The notes under the pieces were generated by a model. It ran no database searches and was not told the origin of the DNA. It saw nothing but the letters and a program-made list of their open reading frames with translations. 64,000 bases of DNA from Deferribacteres bacterium (GTDB taxonomy: Bacteria > Chrysiogenota > Deferribacteres > Deferribacterales > Geovibrionaceae): assembly GCA_023395255.1 (NCBI GenBank), contig JAEWZN010000011.1, forward strand, positions 124,001-188,000. Reading direction: 5' to 3'. Every line of letters begins with the position of its first letter. Position 1 is the first letter of the stretch. This document shows, in pieces, positions 28,056-37,388 of this stretch. The position numbers and the translations under genes were made by a program.

Positions 28056-29672
28056 TTATTTTCTAACTATATTTACAAAAGTATCATAGTAGGCTATTCC
28101 GTTTCCGCTGTCAGTGAGAATGAAAGGAGTTGCATTATTGATATAACCCTTTGTCATTCTGCGGTTTTTATAAGCAAAAACAACATTGTCCGGTATGTCT
28201 CCGCTTATGGCCGCAACCCCTGTGAAACAGCCGGGCAGGCCGGAAATTTCAACACGGTCACCCTCTGCAAGCTGTTCTTTTGCCGCAGTTTCGAGGGATA
28301 TGAACACGCGGGAATCATTCTCTCCCAGAGACGGAGGAATCTGTGAATTGAGGTAAGCAGTATGGGAGCCTGTGATCAGTCTGTAGCCGCTTTGCTCATA
28401 CGGAACTGCGCTCTCAAGAGGTTTTACCGAATATTTCCGCACCGGAGGAGTTTTTCGTTCCACCCTGTCAGGTTCTGTGACATCCATTTTCACGCCGAGA
28501 AGCCCCGCCAGTTCCGCCGCAAGCTCACTGTCGGACGGAAGACCGACGAATTTGCCCCGCACTGACGGTCTGTCATTAAAAAAGTAGCTGCCCATAATAT
28601 CCTTCTGGGCGAACATGCCTCCGGCGCGGATAAACACATCCGCATGCTTTGAGGTCTCGGTTATGTTGGTGTCTATGCTGATCAGCTTCACTTTTTCCAG
28701 AGCCCTGTGCCATTTTTCAGCCTCAGGGAAGGTCACGGCAGGGTTTGCGCCCACTATCACCATCACCGGGAACTGCTCAAGAGCATCCGGCAGGAGAGAG
28801 ATATTCACCTTGCGCACGGGCTCCTTAGGAACCCCTGCAAGCTCCATTTTGGAGCCTCTGCCATAAAAAAGCAGGTGCTCGTTTCCTGTCTCCGCCGCCA
28901 GCCTGTTTATCCAGCGCACCACAGCCATTCCGTTTTTGTAGCGCTGGAGCCCGAAGCCTGTTATGAATGCCGTTCTGCCTCTTTTTATATAGCCCGCGAA
29001 GAGCTCAAACTCCTCATCCGTGAGCCCTGTTTCTCTGACCAGTTTACTGCGTCTGTCAGAATCTCCGGCGAGGTACGCCTCACACAGAAGTCCGTCACAG
29101 GCAGGCTTAATCCGTATGAAATCAGTTGCGGAGGGTGCGGTCTCAGTCCGTATGGGATCTATATAGAGAATCCGTTTCCCGGCTTTTTTAAGCTTGAGCA
29201 GATAAGAGAAAAAGTGCTGGCTGACCGCCTTTGCGTTTCTGCCGAAAATGACGATATTGTCCGCATCCTCAAGATTCCGGACGGGAGGGTTTTCGCACAC
29301 GCCGAAGTCAAGCTCGTGGGCGCTTTCCCCGGTTATGTCGCAGGGGCTGCCGTCGATGAAGACTGCTCCCTTTATGTTTGAAAAAAGAACATCCCACCAG
29401 CCCATGGCGTAGCCGAGGCTGCCTGAACCGCGCATATACAGAAACTCCCTCCCGCTGAGGGATTTTATGAGCTCCGCCGCTTTTTTCAGTGATTCGGGCT
29501 CAAACTCCGCCCCGTGGGTTATCTCCCTTTCGTAAAAGCCTTTCAGCTTGGAACAGACAAAGCCGTTGCGTCCGTCTTTTTCTTCGGCGGGCTTAATAAC
29601 AGGCACTCCGTCCTTTTCCTCAATATAAAAATCACAGAGATCGGGGCAGTCCTTGGAGCAGAATGTTCTCAT
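28056..29672 (-). CDS. Molybdopterin-dependent oxidoreductase, short form
   Basis: This is a DMSO reductase-superfamily subunit. The N-terminus carries a [4Fe-4S] motif, C5-x3-C9-x3-C13 (CSKDCPDLC), with the fourth Cys in FVCSK. Cofactor-binding segments include RGSGSLGYAMGWW and VGANPAVTFPEAEKW, and the C-terminal cap has NSQIPPSLGENDSRVFI. No Tat signal is present, so it is cytoplasmic. At 538 residues it is shorter than typical members (about 700 or more). The substrate is unknown. It is last in a run with the transglutaminase-like and M1-ChaN genes, 7 bases after the former. Confidence 0.85.
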   Translation of the reverse strand: MRTFCSKDCPDLCDFYIEEKDGVPVIKPAEEKDGRNGFVCSKLKGFYEREITHGAEFEPESLKKAAELIKSLSGREFLYMRGSGSLGYAMGWWDVLFSNIKGAVFIDGSPCDITGESAHELDFGVCENPPVRNLEDADNIVIFGRNAKAVSQHFFSYLLKLKKAGKRILYIDPIRTETAPSATDFIRIKPACDGLLCEAYLAGDSDRRSKLVRETGLTDEEFELFAGYIKRGRTAFITGFGLQRYKNGMAVVRWINRLAAETGNEHLLFYGRGSKMELAGVPKEPVRKVNISLLPDALEQFPVMVIVGANPAVTFPEAEKWHRALEKVKLISIDTNITETSKHADVFIRAGGMFAQKDIMGSYFFNDRPSVRGKFVGLPSDSELAAELAGLLGVKMDVTEPDRVERKTPPVRKYSVKPLESAVPYEQSGYRLITGSHTAYLNSQIPPSLGENDSRVFISLETAAKEQLAEGDRVEISGLPGCFTGVAAISGDIPDNVVFAYKNRRMTKGYINNATPFILTDSGNGIAYYDTFVNIVRK

Positions 29673-29679
29673 AAATCGT

Positions 29680-30624
29680 CTACCTTATATCAATCACGTA
29701 TTTTTCGGTTATGTTGTCCTCATTCATACCCATACCAGGCAGAACCTGCGCCCCTCTTATGGCAGCGTCAAGGGGTATGCAGAGCTCCCCGCCGTCCTCC
29801 TCGAAATGCAGCGCCGCGGAAAGTGATGCTGATTTAACCGCCTTGAATGTGAGGACAGAGGCCTTGAAGGTTCTCACGCCTATCACGTTCCCCTGCTCGA
29901 TATAGCATGTGAGGGTTCCGCCCCTGCTGTTCTCTGCGGAGCAGGCTTCGTAATATTTATAATCCATATTCTTTGTCATCTTTTCAAACTCTTTCCTGTC
30001 AGGAAAAAGGTAAAGGTTCAGAGGTTCAGCCGCGGAAAACTCCACAGTGTATTCGCTCCGGCCGCTCCCCCCTTCAAATGAGGCAGCCCATGCGGTGTTT
30101 GCGGGCAGAAATGTCCTTGTGTCAGAAACGGTGAGGCTGCTTCCATACTCCTCCGCCACGGTGTTTTCAAACCTTACACGGTCTATTCCGCATACTCTGG
30201 AGTACATATGGGTGTCGGTCGCCACAAGCTGGCTCTCCACACCTATGTTCCACAGCAGGGATGAAACAAGGATAGCCAGATCCTCACAGTCACCCGCCAT
30301 CAGTGCGAGAGTTTCCTCCGGTTTCTGAATAAGCTCAAATCCTGCCGGGTCGCTCAGATAGCTGACCTTCTGCTGAACAAAGGCGTAAATCCTCGCCGCT
30401 CTGCACTCGGTGTCAGAGCATCCGGCAGTGAGCTCCGCGGCAATAGCCCTTAGCTGCGGGCTGTTTTTATCAACTGCTTTTACATAAGGCTGAAACCCTT
30501 TCCGCGTATATCTTTCAGGCATTTCACCCTTATACACCGGAATTTCTTTCCTGCCGCCGAAATAAAGTACGGCAAATGCTGCAAAAAAAAGCACCAGCGA
30601 GAGACCAAGCATTTTGGGACGCAT
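29680..30624 (-). CDS. Membrane-anchored transglutaminase-like cysteine protease domain protein
   Basis: The 314-residue protein has one N-terminal membrane helix (LGLSLVLFFAAFAVLYFGG), so the rest should be periplasmic. The transglutaminase-like core at about 80-190 holds the catalytic Cys in LALMAGDCEDLAIL and a His in ATDTHMYSRV. Such domains act as proteases or amidases, often on cell-envelope substrates. The C-terminal 120 residues are not recognised. Its ATG overlaps the stop of the M1-ChaN-PDZ gene (TAATG), indicating coupled translation. Confidence 0.82.
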   Translation of the reverse strand: MRPKMLGLSLVLFFAAFAVLYFGGRKEIPVYKGEMPERYTRKGFQPYVKAVDKNSPQLRAIAAELTAGCSDTECRAARIYAFVQQKVSYLSDPAGFELIQKPEETLALMAGDCEDLAILVSSLLWNIGVESQLVATDTHMYSRVCGIDRVRFENTVAEEYGSSLTVSDTRTFLPANTAWAASFEGGSGRSEYTVEFSAAEPLNLYLFPDRKEFEKMTKNMDYKYYEACSAENSRGGTLTCYIEQGNVIGVRTFKASVLTFKAVKSASLSAALHFEEDGGELCIPLDAAIRGAQVLPGMGMNEDNITEKYVIDIR

Positions 30625-33428
30625 TAAAGCTCCATATCCACAGTCATTTCGCTGCCGTCACGCCTGATTTTCAGGGTAACAGTATTCCCCGGCTTCATAT
30701 AAAACAGGGCTATTTTCAGATCCTCAAGGGAGTTTACCTCAAAGAAGTCTATGCCGATTATCACATCCCCTGTTCTGAGCCCTGCCTTTTTCGCAGGGGT
30801 ATCATCGCCTATGTCGGTAACCTCCGGCGCTGTTTCGGGGTTTTTCACAGCTACACCCAGCTTGGGAGCAGCCGCGCCGTCCAGCCTGCCGGGATAAAGC
30901 ACAAAATCTGCTATGCCTTTTTCAGCGGGCTCGTCCTGAACTATGGAAATATATTTCAGCCCTGTACGCCTTTTAACCCTTTCAGGCACACCGTAGCCCT
31001 TTCTTATGTGGCCGTTTCCGGCGAGGACAACAACTATGCCCTCATTATTTTTCACGTAATCCGCCACTGTCTCGGCCATTGTTTCATCCCAGAGAAGCTG
31101 CGCCTCAAGGAAATTCCCGAAGACCTGCCTTGAGGGGTGCATATCGAATATCCACTTAAGATCCTCCCTGTAGCGCGGGTCTGTGTAGTCCAATTCAGAT
31201 GCCGTATGCTCCCGTTCATCGGCGGAGAGTGTGAAGAGACCGTCAGAGGCGGTCTTCTTGGTCGCCTCCATAGGAGCATTCAGCGCAATTATCCTTATAC
31301 CGTGCTCTCTGGCATAGGTAAGGATCGGTTTATACAGGTGATAGTCGTACCGCCAGCGGGTGAAATATTCCGTCTGTTTCAGCATCATCCGTTCGTCTGT
31401 AAGCCCCTCTGTGTAATCATCCAGAGCCTTCTGGAAAGGACGCTGGAACATCTCCATCCCGATTGTGATTCTGCCGTATTTCTCATGCAGCAGTTTTATC
31501 ATGGCAATCTGGTTTGCGTGGTGGGAGTGCTCGTCATGCTTCTCGCCGATGAAGACAAGCCTTGTCCCCTCAGCTTCCGCCGCTATCTCCTCAAGGCTCA
31601 TAGCTGCGGAGACTCTGAAAGCGAACTCCCTGTTCTTTATCTCATAGATAACGCCGTCCTCAGTGCGTTCCGTCTCTTTTTTCACATTGCGCCCCTTAAC
31701 AAAAACAAGCTCGCTGTATTTTCCGTAATGCGGCAGCCTGCGGCATACGCCTTCAAGCCCGTCCTTATCACCGCTGACAGAAATCACCGAGTTATCCGCG
31801 CTGAAAGGGTTTTTATAAGCCTTTATCAGCAGCCCTGCACCCTTTTCAGGCGCACGGCCGAAGTATTTTCCGTAAAAACTGTCCGGCACTCCGGCAAGCA
31901 TGACGGAATGGTCCTTATAATCCTCAAGCCTGAACCCGTCATAGGGAACGCGCTTTACCTCGCCCTGCTCACTCACATCCGCAAGGCAGTCAAACCCGTC
32001 CGCACCTGTGACAAACACTTTTTTTGACGCACCCAGATATGCGGCAAGCACAGGCGGTATCTCAGAGGCATAGAGAACACGGGGCACATCATAGTAAGGG
32101 TCCAGCGCAAAGCTCAGCGGTTCCGTATCTGTGGCAAGCTCAAACAGTTTGCTAGCGTTGTCGCTGCGGAGAATGAAATCCTTCTGCCCTGTGACTGTTT
32201 TGATGCTCACTGGCACATCGGCTATGAAGCCGTCCCCATTCCTCACGAGGTTAAAGGAGGTGATGTAGCGCCCGTTTTCCGATTTTATATCAATTTTCTC
32301 CGCCGAATATTCCGGCAGACCTTTTGAGCTTATCCATGTATCAAAAAGAATATCCGCCTCTTCCCCTGCGGTTTTCACAAATGCGCTCTTCCAGTCTTCC
32401 CATGAGGCTCTCTTTCCTGTATTTTCCTTCACAAACAGCCTGACTGCCTCAAGGAACCTGTCGTTTCCGTAAGTGCGCTTAAGCATATGGAAAAACATCA
32501 TCGACTTATTATAGCCCACAGCGGAACCGACCTTTCCGTGGCGGGAACGGAACTCGGTGAGCGGAAAATCCGTCTCATTATCAGTGTATGCAGCGTAAGA
32601 GATCAGTGCATTTTTGCGGTATTCCTTCCCTTTCCACTTAAGCTCGTCATAGTAGTAATCAGCCATGTATGTGGTTATACCCTCAGCCCAGTTGCCCTTA
32701 TCGTAATCAATGCCCACTGAGCCCCCGAACCACTGGTGGAGTATTTCATGCCCCAGAGAGGTTTCTGTTATGAAAGGCAGGGGTATTACAGCGGAACCCA
32801 AAGTTGTGAACCCTTCAAACGCGTATCCCACCGGATAGGGAACCTCAACCGCGGTAAAGGCCTCGTAAGGGTATTTCCCGATAAGTTCCGTGTACATTTT
32901 AATGTATTCAGCGCTTTTACGCAGATATTCCTCCGCAAAAGCGGCGTTATTCACTGAAAATACTGTCCTGACAGTCACGCCTTCTGACTTGATGCTCCGC
33001 ACGGCTGCATCCTTTACTATCACAAGTGCCGGCTGTTCTGCCGCGCCCCTGCTTCTGAAAGTGAATACCCCGTTCAGCGCTGACAGCTCCTCTCCTTCAA
33101 AAACAGGGTATGAGCCTTTTGGAAGGGTGAGTTTAAGCATATAATAGGCCTCGTCTTTCGGTGCGGGGAACCATGAACCGAAGGCACTGCGCGGTGTACC
33201 CTCAAAACTTATCTCAGTTCTGCCCGCAGGGAGGGTGAAAGCTCCGTCCGTCACCTCAGCGCCTTTGATGCTGAGGCCTGCTGCATCAAATCCGGCAGGT
33301 TTATCCGACTTCCAAGCCGCTCTGCCTTTCACCTCTGTTCCGGAGTATGTCAGCTCAAGGCTGTATATGTTTGCCGCAAAAGCATTAAGAGATACAAAAA
33401 CAACCATAAGAGCAAGAATATGTTTCAT
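30624..33428 (-). CDS. Secreted M1-type metallopeptidase fused to a ChaN-like domain and a PDZ domain
   Basis: The 934-residue protein has a signal peptide (1-19). Residues 20-440 resemble an M1 aminopeptidase with H227-E-x-x-H231 (GHEILHQWFGG) and a zinc-ligand Glu249 in NWAEG. The exopeptidase GAMEN motif is absent (EGFTTLGSAV). A linker domain follows (about 440-620). Residues 625-840 match the ChaN/DUF399 haem-binding or TIKI-like fold (FIGEKHDEHSHHANQI, IGMEMFQRPFQKALDDY, VLAGNGHIRKGYGVPERV). Residues 845-934 are a PDZ domain (KAGLRTGDVIIGIDFFEVN). Location is probably periplasmic or surface. I infer proteolysis linked to haem or peptide capture. Confidence 0.83.
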   Translation of the reverse strand: MKHILALMVVFVSLNAFAANIYSLELTYSGTEVKGRAAWKSDKPAGFDAAGLSIKGAEVTDGAFTLPAGRTEISFEGTPRSAFGSWFPAPKDEAYYMLKLTLPKGSYPVFEGEELSALNGVFTFRSRGAAEQPALVIVKDAAVRSIKSEGVTVRTVFSVNNAAFAEEYLRKSAEYIKMYTELIGKYPYEAFTAVEVPYPVGYAFEGFTTLGSAVIPLPFITETSLGHEILHQWFGGSVGIDYDKGNWAEGITTYMADYYYDELKWKGKEYRKNALISYAAYTDNETDFPLTEFRSRHGKVGSAVGYNKSMMFFHMLKRTYGNDRFLEAVRLFVKENTGKRASWEDWKSAFVKTAGEEADILFDTWISSKGLPEYSAEKIDIKSENGRYITSFNLVRNGDGFIADVPVSIKTVTGQKDFILRSDNASKLFELATDTEPLSFALDPYYDVPRVLYASEIPPVLAAYLGASKKVFVTGADGFDCLADVSEQGEVKRVPYDGFRLEDYKDHSVMLAGVPDSFYGKYFGRAPEKGAGLLIKAYKNPFSADNSVISVSGDKDGLEGVCRRLPHYGKYSELVFVKGRNVKKETERTEDGVIYEIKNREFAFRVSAAMSLEEIAAEAEGTRLVFIGEKHDEHSHHANQIAMIKLLHEKYGRITIGMEMFQRPFQKALDDYTEGLTDERMMLKQTEYFTRWRYDYHLYKPILTYAREHGIRIIALNAPMEATKKTASDGLFTLSADEREHTASELDYTDPRYREDLKWIFDMHPSRQVFGNFLEAQLLWDETMAETVADYVKNNEGIVVVLAGNGHIRKGYGVPERVKRRTGLKYISIVQDEPAEKGIADFVLYPGRLDGAAAPKLGVAVKNPETAPEVTDIGDDTPAKKAGLRTGDVIIGIDFFEVNSLEDLKIALFYMKPGNTVTLKIRRDGSEMTVDMEL

Positions 33429-33637
33429 TTTCCACCTTTTGACCGAACAGTATCTGTTAGTTTCACATATTTAAATGTCAGATCAAAGACAATTTTCATC
33501 ATATTAATTCTTTGATTTTTTTTATTTTTGTTTTGCAGAAAGTTATAAAATTAAGCGGGCTAAATTCAGCTTGCAAAGAATCGGTTTTGAGTAAAAAATA
33601 AGTAAAGATATATTCAATCTTATTTCAGGGGTCGTAA

Positions 33638-35494
33638 ATGCAGTTTTTCAGAGATGTTTCTCTCAGGGTTAAGCTTCTGGGCATTTATTTTTTCGGGCTG
33701 ATTCTGCTCGGAGTGGTGGGTTACGGGTTGTTTATTTATACCGAAGTGCAGAACTATTACACGGACAAATCCGTTTTCAGCTCGCAGGGCAGGTATTTTC
33801 AGGAAAAATCGTTCCGCCATATGAAATACACCATGGATCTGCACGGCATACTCACCCGCCTGTATTCCGCTGCGGGGGATCCGGCGAACAACAAGGAGAA
33901 CATAGTCAAGGAGTTCATCAGCAATGTGCTCATACTCAGTGACGACAGCTACTCTTTTGCCATATTCGACTTCAACGGCAGCCTTGTAGCGGCGAACGGA
34001 AGCGATTTTAAAAAGCTCATGGAATCAAACAGCGAAAACAGAACCAAGCTGAACGGGCTCATAAAAAGAGCCTTTGAATCCCGCATGCACGGAGCATTCG
34101 CAGACTTTACCTCGGAAAGCGGAACCATAAGCTATTTCATAAACACCATGTACTTTGAGCCGCTGGACTACTACATTCTTTCTCTGGATAAAACCCAGAG
34201 AACGGAAGAAAATATTGACGACATACTCCGTGAAAAGCGGATGCGCATCATAAAATCCGTGGTGATATGCCTTATACTCGGCCTTGCCGCCACAACGGTT
34301 GTGGTTGGAATACTCTATACCTATCTCAAAGGGATGACCAAAAATATCAACAGGATAACCCGCAGCATACAGGATCTGGGCTCGGCCGGAATAATAGAAA
34401 CCAAGCTGGAAGCTGTGAACAGGGACGAAATAGGACGCATGATAGCCGCATTCAACGACTATCTCCAGAAGCGGCTCAACATGGAACAGTTTAAGCAGCT
34501 TATAGAAGAGGATAAAAACATACATGACGTTTATGTCAGGGTTTTCGGCCTTTTAAACAGCTTCGGGTTTCATGATTTTGCCATATACGAAGTGGACGAG
34601 GCCAAGAACAAGATAAACTATCTCAATCACGAGGTCTGCGGCGATGTCTGTACCCTTGAACCCATGCCCTGCTCGGATGACATACTGATCAGCCCGGAGG
34701 AGTGCAGGTGCAAAAGACTGGCGCAGACTGTTTTCGGTTCAGCCGATTTCAGAGCCTGTCCCAAGTTTCTCGGTTATGAAAAGGGGAGAAAGCACATGTG
34801 CATGCCCATTATCATAGCGGGTTCGGTGGGCGAGGTTGTGCATGTAACCGTGAAGCCGGAAAATGAAGAGATGCTGAAAAATGCCCTGCCCCTGCTTCAG
34901 GATTACCTTAAAAACGCATCCCCAGTCATAGAAAGCAAGAAACTGCTGAAAAACCTCCGTGAAACCACGCTGAAAGATCCGCTGACGGGGCTCAACAACC
35001 GCAGGTTCCTTGAGGAATACACGGAAATTCTCACTGCAGACACCAAACGCAGGCAGAAAAACATGGGCATACTTATGTGTGACCTCGACTACTTCAAAAA
35101 GGTGAATGACGACCTCGGACACGAAACAGGAGACAGGGTGCTCCAGATCCTTGCGACTATCATGAAGGGTTCAGTCCGCTCATCCGACATAATAATCCGC
35201 TACGGCGGCGAGGAGTTCCTGATAATCATAAAAGATGCTGAGGATGACGAAAGCGTTATGAGCGTGGCTGAGAAAATCAGGCAGAATATGGAAGCCCACG
35301 AAATGCGCATAAGCCCGCATGTGACACTGAAGAAGACTCTGAGCATTGGTGTTTCCATTTTCCCCAAGGATACGGAAAACTTCTGGCAGGCTATAAAATT
35401 TGCGGATATTTCACTCTACAAGGCGAAAGAGGCGGGCAGAAACAGGGTAATGCGCTTCACCAAGGATATGTGGACGCACGAAACGGAATATTAA
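33638..35494 (+). CDS. Membrane diguanylate cyclase with HAMP and Cys-rich GAF-like region
   Basis: This 618-residue protein makes cyclic di-GMP. It has a membrane helix at 14-33, a periplasmic sensor at 35-205, a second helix at 208-230, a HAMP linker and a Cys-rich GAF-like region (about 290-440). The GGDEF domain (about 455-612) reads RYGGEEF, an active form, with the inhibitory I-site R-S-S-D five residues before. The Cys-rich stretch contains seven Cys (VCGDVC, MPC, ECRC, RACPK, HMCMP), suggesting a metal or Fe-S redox sensor. Divergent from the M1-ChaN gene. Confidence 0.9.
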   Translation: MQFFRDVSLRVKLLGIYFFGLILLGVVGYGLFIYTEVQNYYTDKSVFSSQGRYFQEKSFRHMKYTMDLHGILTRLYSAAGDPANNKENIVKEFISNVLILSDDSYSFAIFDFNGSLVAANGSDFKKLMESNSENRTKLNGLIKRAFESRMHGAFADFTSESGTISYFINTMYFEPLDYYILSLDKTQRTEENIDDILREKRMRIIKSVVICLILGLAATTVVVGILYTYLKGMTKNINRITRSIQDLGSAGIIETKLEAVNRDEIGRMIAAFNDYLQKRLNMEQFKQLIEEDKNIHDVYVRVFGLLNSFGFHDFAIYEVDEAKNKINYLNHEVCGDVCTLEPMPCSDDILISPEECRCKRLAQTVFGSADFRACPKFLGYEKGRKHMCMPIIIAGSVGEVVHVTVKPENEEMLKNALPLLQDYLKNASPVIESKKLLKNLRETTLKDPLTGLNNRRFLEEYTEILTADTKRRQKNMGILMCDLDYFKKVNDDLGHETGDRVLQILATIMKGSVRSSDIIIRYGGEEFLIIIKDAEDDESVMSVAEKIRQNMEAHEMRISPHVTLKKTLSIGVSIFPKDTENFWQAIKFADISLYKAKEAGRNRVMRFTKDMWTHETEY

Positions 35495-36363
35495 CCCTGA
35501 ACCATGCACAGGGCGGCGGCTCCCAAAAGCCCTGCCCTGTTCTTTGCGGCGGCGGTTTCTATCACAACCTTGTCTTTAAGCGCGGGGAAGACTATCTTTG
35601 AAAACACCTTCACAGCGGTGTGCAGGTAAGCATCCGACATTTCCGAAAGCCCGCCCCCTATCTTTATCTTAAGCGGGGCAAACAGATTGGCAATGCTCGC
35701 CATCCCGTGGGCGAGGCTGTTTGCATATTTCTCAAAGGCCAGCTCCGCCACCTTGTCACCCATCTTAAACTGCTTATAGACATCCGCCGCCTTGAGGAAC
35801 TTCACATCCGCGCTGAGCTCGTTGTAGCTGCGCACAAGACCGCTCATGCTGCAGTAATATTCAAAGCAGCCGCGCTTGCCGCAGCCGCATTTCTCGCCGT
35901 TGAAATTGAGAGTGATGTGACCCACCTCAAATGCTGCAGACTCTGATGTAACAAGGGTTCCGTCCAGTATCAGCCCGCCGCCGACACCAGTTCCCAGCGT
36001 GAGCAGTATCATGTTTCCGGTGCTTTCGGTCTCAAAGAAGATATATTCGCCCAGAGCGGCAAGATTCGCATCGTTTTCTATGCTCACCGGAAGCTCGGTG
36101 AGGGCGGCTATATCCGCCTCAAGGGGATGCCCGTTCAGAACCGGGAGATTAGGGCAGTATGCGCTGCCGTCACTGACATTGCCGGGAATGCCGATGCCCA
36201 CAGCGGAGCAGGAGTTGCCGAGGGAAAAATCCCGGATAGCTTTTATGAGCTCTTCATAGGTCTGGGGTGTTTTTTCGGACTCATATTCAAGGAAGATTCC
36301 GTTCTCGTCCACCACGCCCATTTTCAGGTTTGTGGCACCTATATCAAAGCAAGCGTATTTCAT
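35491..36363 (-). CDS. ROK-family sugar kinase (glucokinase-like)
   Basis: The 290-residue protein has the ROK fold: ATP-binding CFDIGATNLKMGVV at the start, catalytic Asp in SIENDANLAALGEY, LTLGTGVGGGLILDG, and the zinc motif CGCGKRGCFEYYCS. It lacks the DNA-binding domain of NagC/XylR members, so it is likely an enzyme phosphorylating glucose or another hexose. It starts on the base where the radical SAM gene stops (1-bp overlap, cotranscribed). Confidence 0.88.
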   Translation of the reverse strand: MKYACFDIGATNLKMGVVDENGIFLEYESEKTPQTYEELIKAIRDFSLGNSCSAVGIGIPGNVSDGSAYCPNLPVLNGHPLEADIAALTELPVSIENDANLAALGEYIFFETESTGNMILLTLGTGVGGGLILDGTLVTSESAAFEVGHITLNFNGEKCGCGKRGCFEYYCSMSGLVRSYNELSADVKFLKAADVYKQFKMGDKVAELAFEKYANSLAHGMASIANLFAPLKIKIGGGLSEMSDAYLHTAVKVFSKIVFPALKDKVVIETAAAKNRAGLLGAAALCMVQG

Positions 36364-37388
36364 TATTTCATCCTGATAAACGGAAAGAGGGATTCAAGCT
36401 CTTCCCTTTCGCCGGGGTCAAAGCCCATGAGTTTTTCCCAGAGAGATGAATGCTCCATGCAGAAGTATATGAAAACATTTTTCCATCTCTTCCTTAAAGA
36501 TCCTACCACACTTTCAAGCATATGTGCCCTAAGAGGTTTGAAATAGCGCATCTTGCCGTCCAGCCCCTTTGTGTAGTCCCCTTTGAGCAGCATGCTGCCG
36601 CCGAACTTATCCCGCACTGTCGGGAGGAGTTCCGGCATGAAGCGGAATGTGGAAACGCTTATGAACTGCACGGCAGACTCATCAACATATCCGGCAAGCT
36701 GTTCCGCGAGCGCATCATAGTCCCTTTCAAACCCTTCGTAATATATCACCGGGTCAAAATGAAAGGAAACCCTGTAGCCGTATGCGGAAAGCTCCCTTGC
36801 CGCACTGAGCCGCGCTTTCAGAGGCGCTGCCCCGTGTTCCTCACGCTTTATCACATGCTCAGGGTTCAGGCTCCAGCTTACCACAATATTCTTCGGGTTT
36901 AAGTTAAAGAGTTTTGAAACATTTGCAGACTTGGTCTTAAGCTCAAACTGTATGTTGTCATACTCATTCACCACGGGCACAAGAATTTCGCTCAGACCGA
37001 GCACATTGTCCAGCGCGAGACTGTCCGAAAGCTCACCCGTGCCGAGGCGCACCCGCTCACCCTTCGCGCCGAGATCTCTTATTTCAGACACTATGGCATC
37101 AGTGTCCCCGTAAACCTTTATGTATGAGTGATTAAGATATGACTGGAGTATACAGTATGAACAGTCGAACGGGCAGCCCTCCGCCGCATCCGTGACGTAG
37201 TAATTGCAGCATCGGTATATCTTTGTGGCGGGGCATCTGTGCACGTAATTATTGCGGGAAGAAGATATGAGGATATTCTTCTTGCTGTCCTCCGGGATGA
37301 AGCCGTCCTCAACTGAAACCACTTCGTTTTCCCGCGCGATTTTACGGGCAAGTGGCAGGTTTTCTGCTGATTTCTCAATATATATCAT
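36363..37388 (-). CDS. SPL-family radical SAM protein
   Basis: The 341-residue enzyme has the radical SAM motif C-x3-C-x2-C as GCPFDCSYCILQSYLNH, preceded by CCNYYVTDAAEGC, which is typical of spore photoproduct lyase relatives. Further family segments are GTGELSDSLALD and VSWSLNPEHVIKREEHGA. Many non-spore-formers carry these paralogues, and their substrates are mostly unknown, with DNA photolesions possible. It overlaps the upstream hypothetical gene by 14 bases. Confidence 0.85.
   Translation of the reverse strand: MIYIEKSAENLPLARKIARENEVVSVEDGFIPEDSKKNILISSSRNNYVHRCPATKIYRCCNYYVTDAAEGCPFDCSYCILQSYLNHSYIKVYGDTDAIVSEIRDLGAKGERVRLGTGELSDSLALDNVLGLSEILVPVVNEYDNIQFELKTKSANVSKLFNLNPKNIVVSWSLNPEHVIKREEHGAAPLKARLSAARELSAYGYRVSFHFDPVIYYEGFERDYDALAEQLAGYVDESAVQFISVSTFRFMPELLPTVRDKFGGSMLLKGDYTKGLDGKMRYFKPLRAHMLESVVGSLRKRWKNVFIYFCMEHSSLWEKLMGFDPGEREELESLFPFIRMK

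Noticed and set aside
37140..37165. GTATACAGTAT resembling the acnB/mdh operator
   Set aside because: It lies inside the radical SAM coding region, and the palindrome is incomplete; probably chance.
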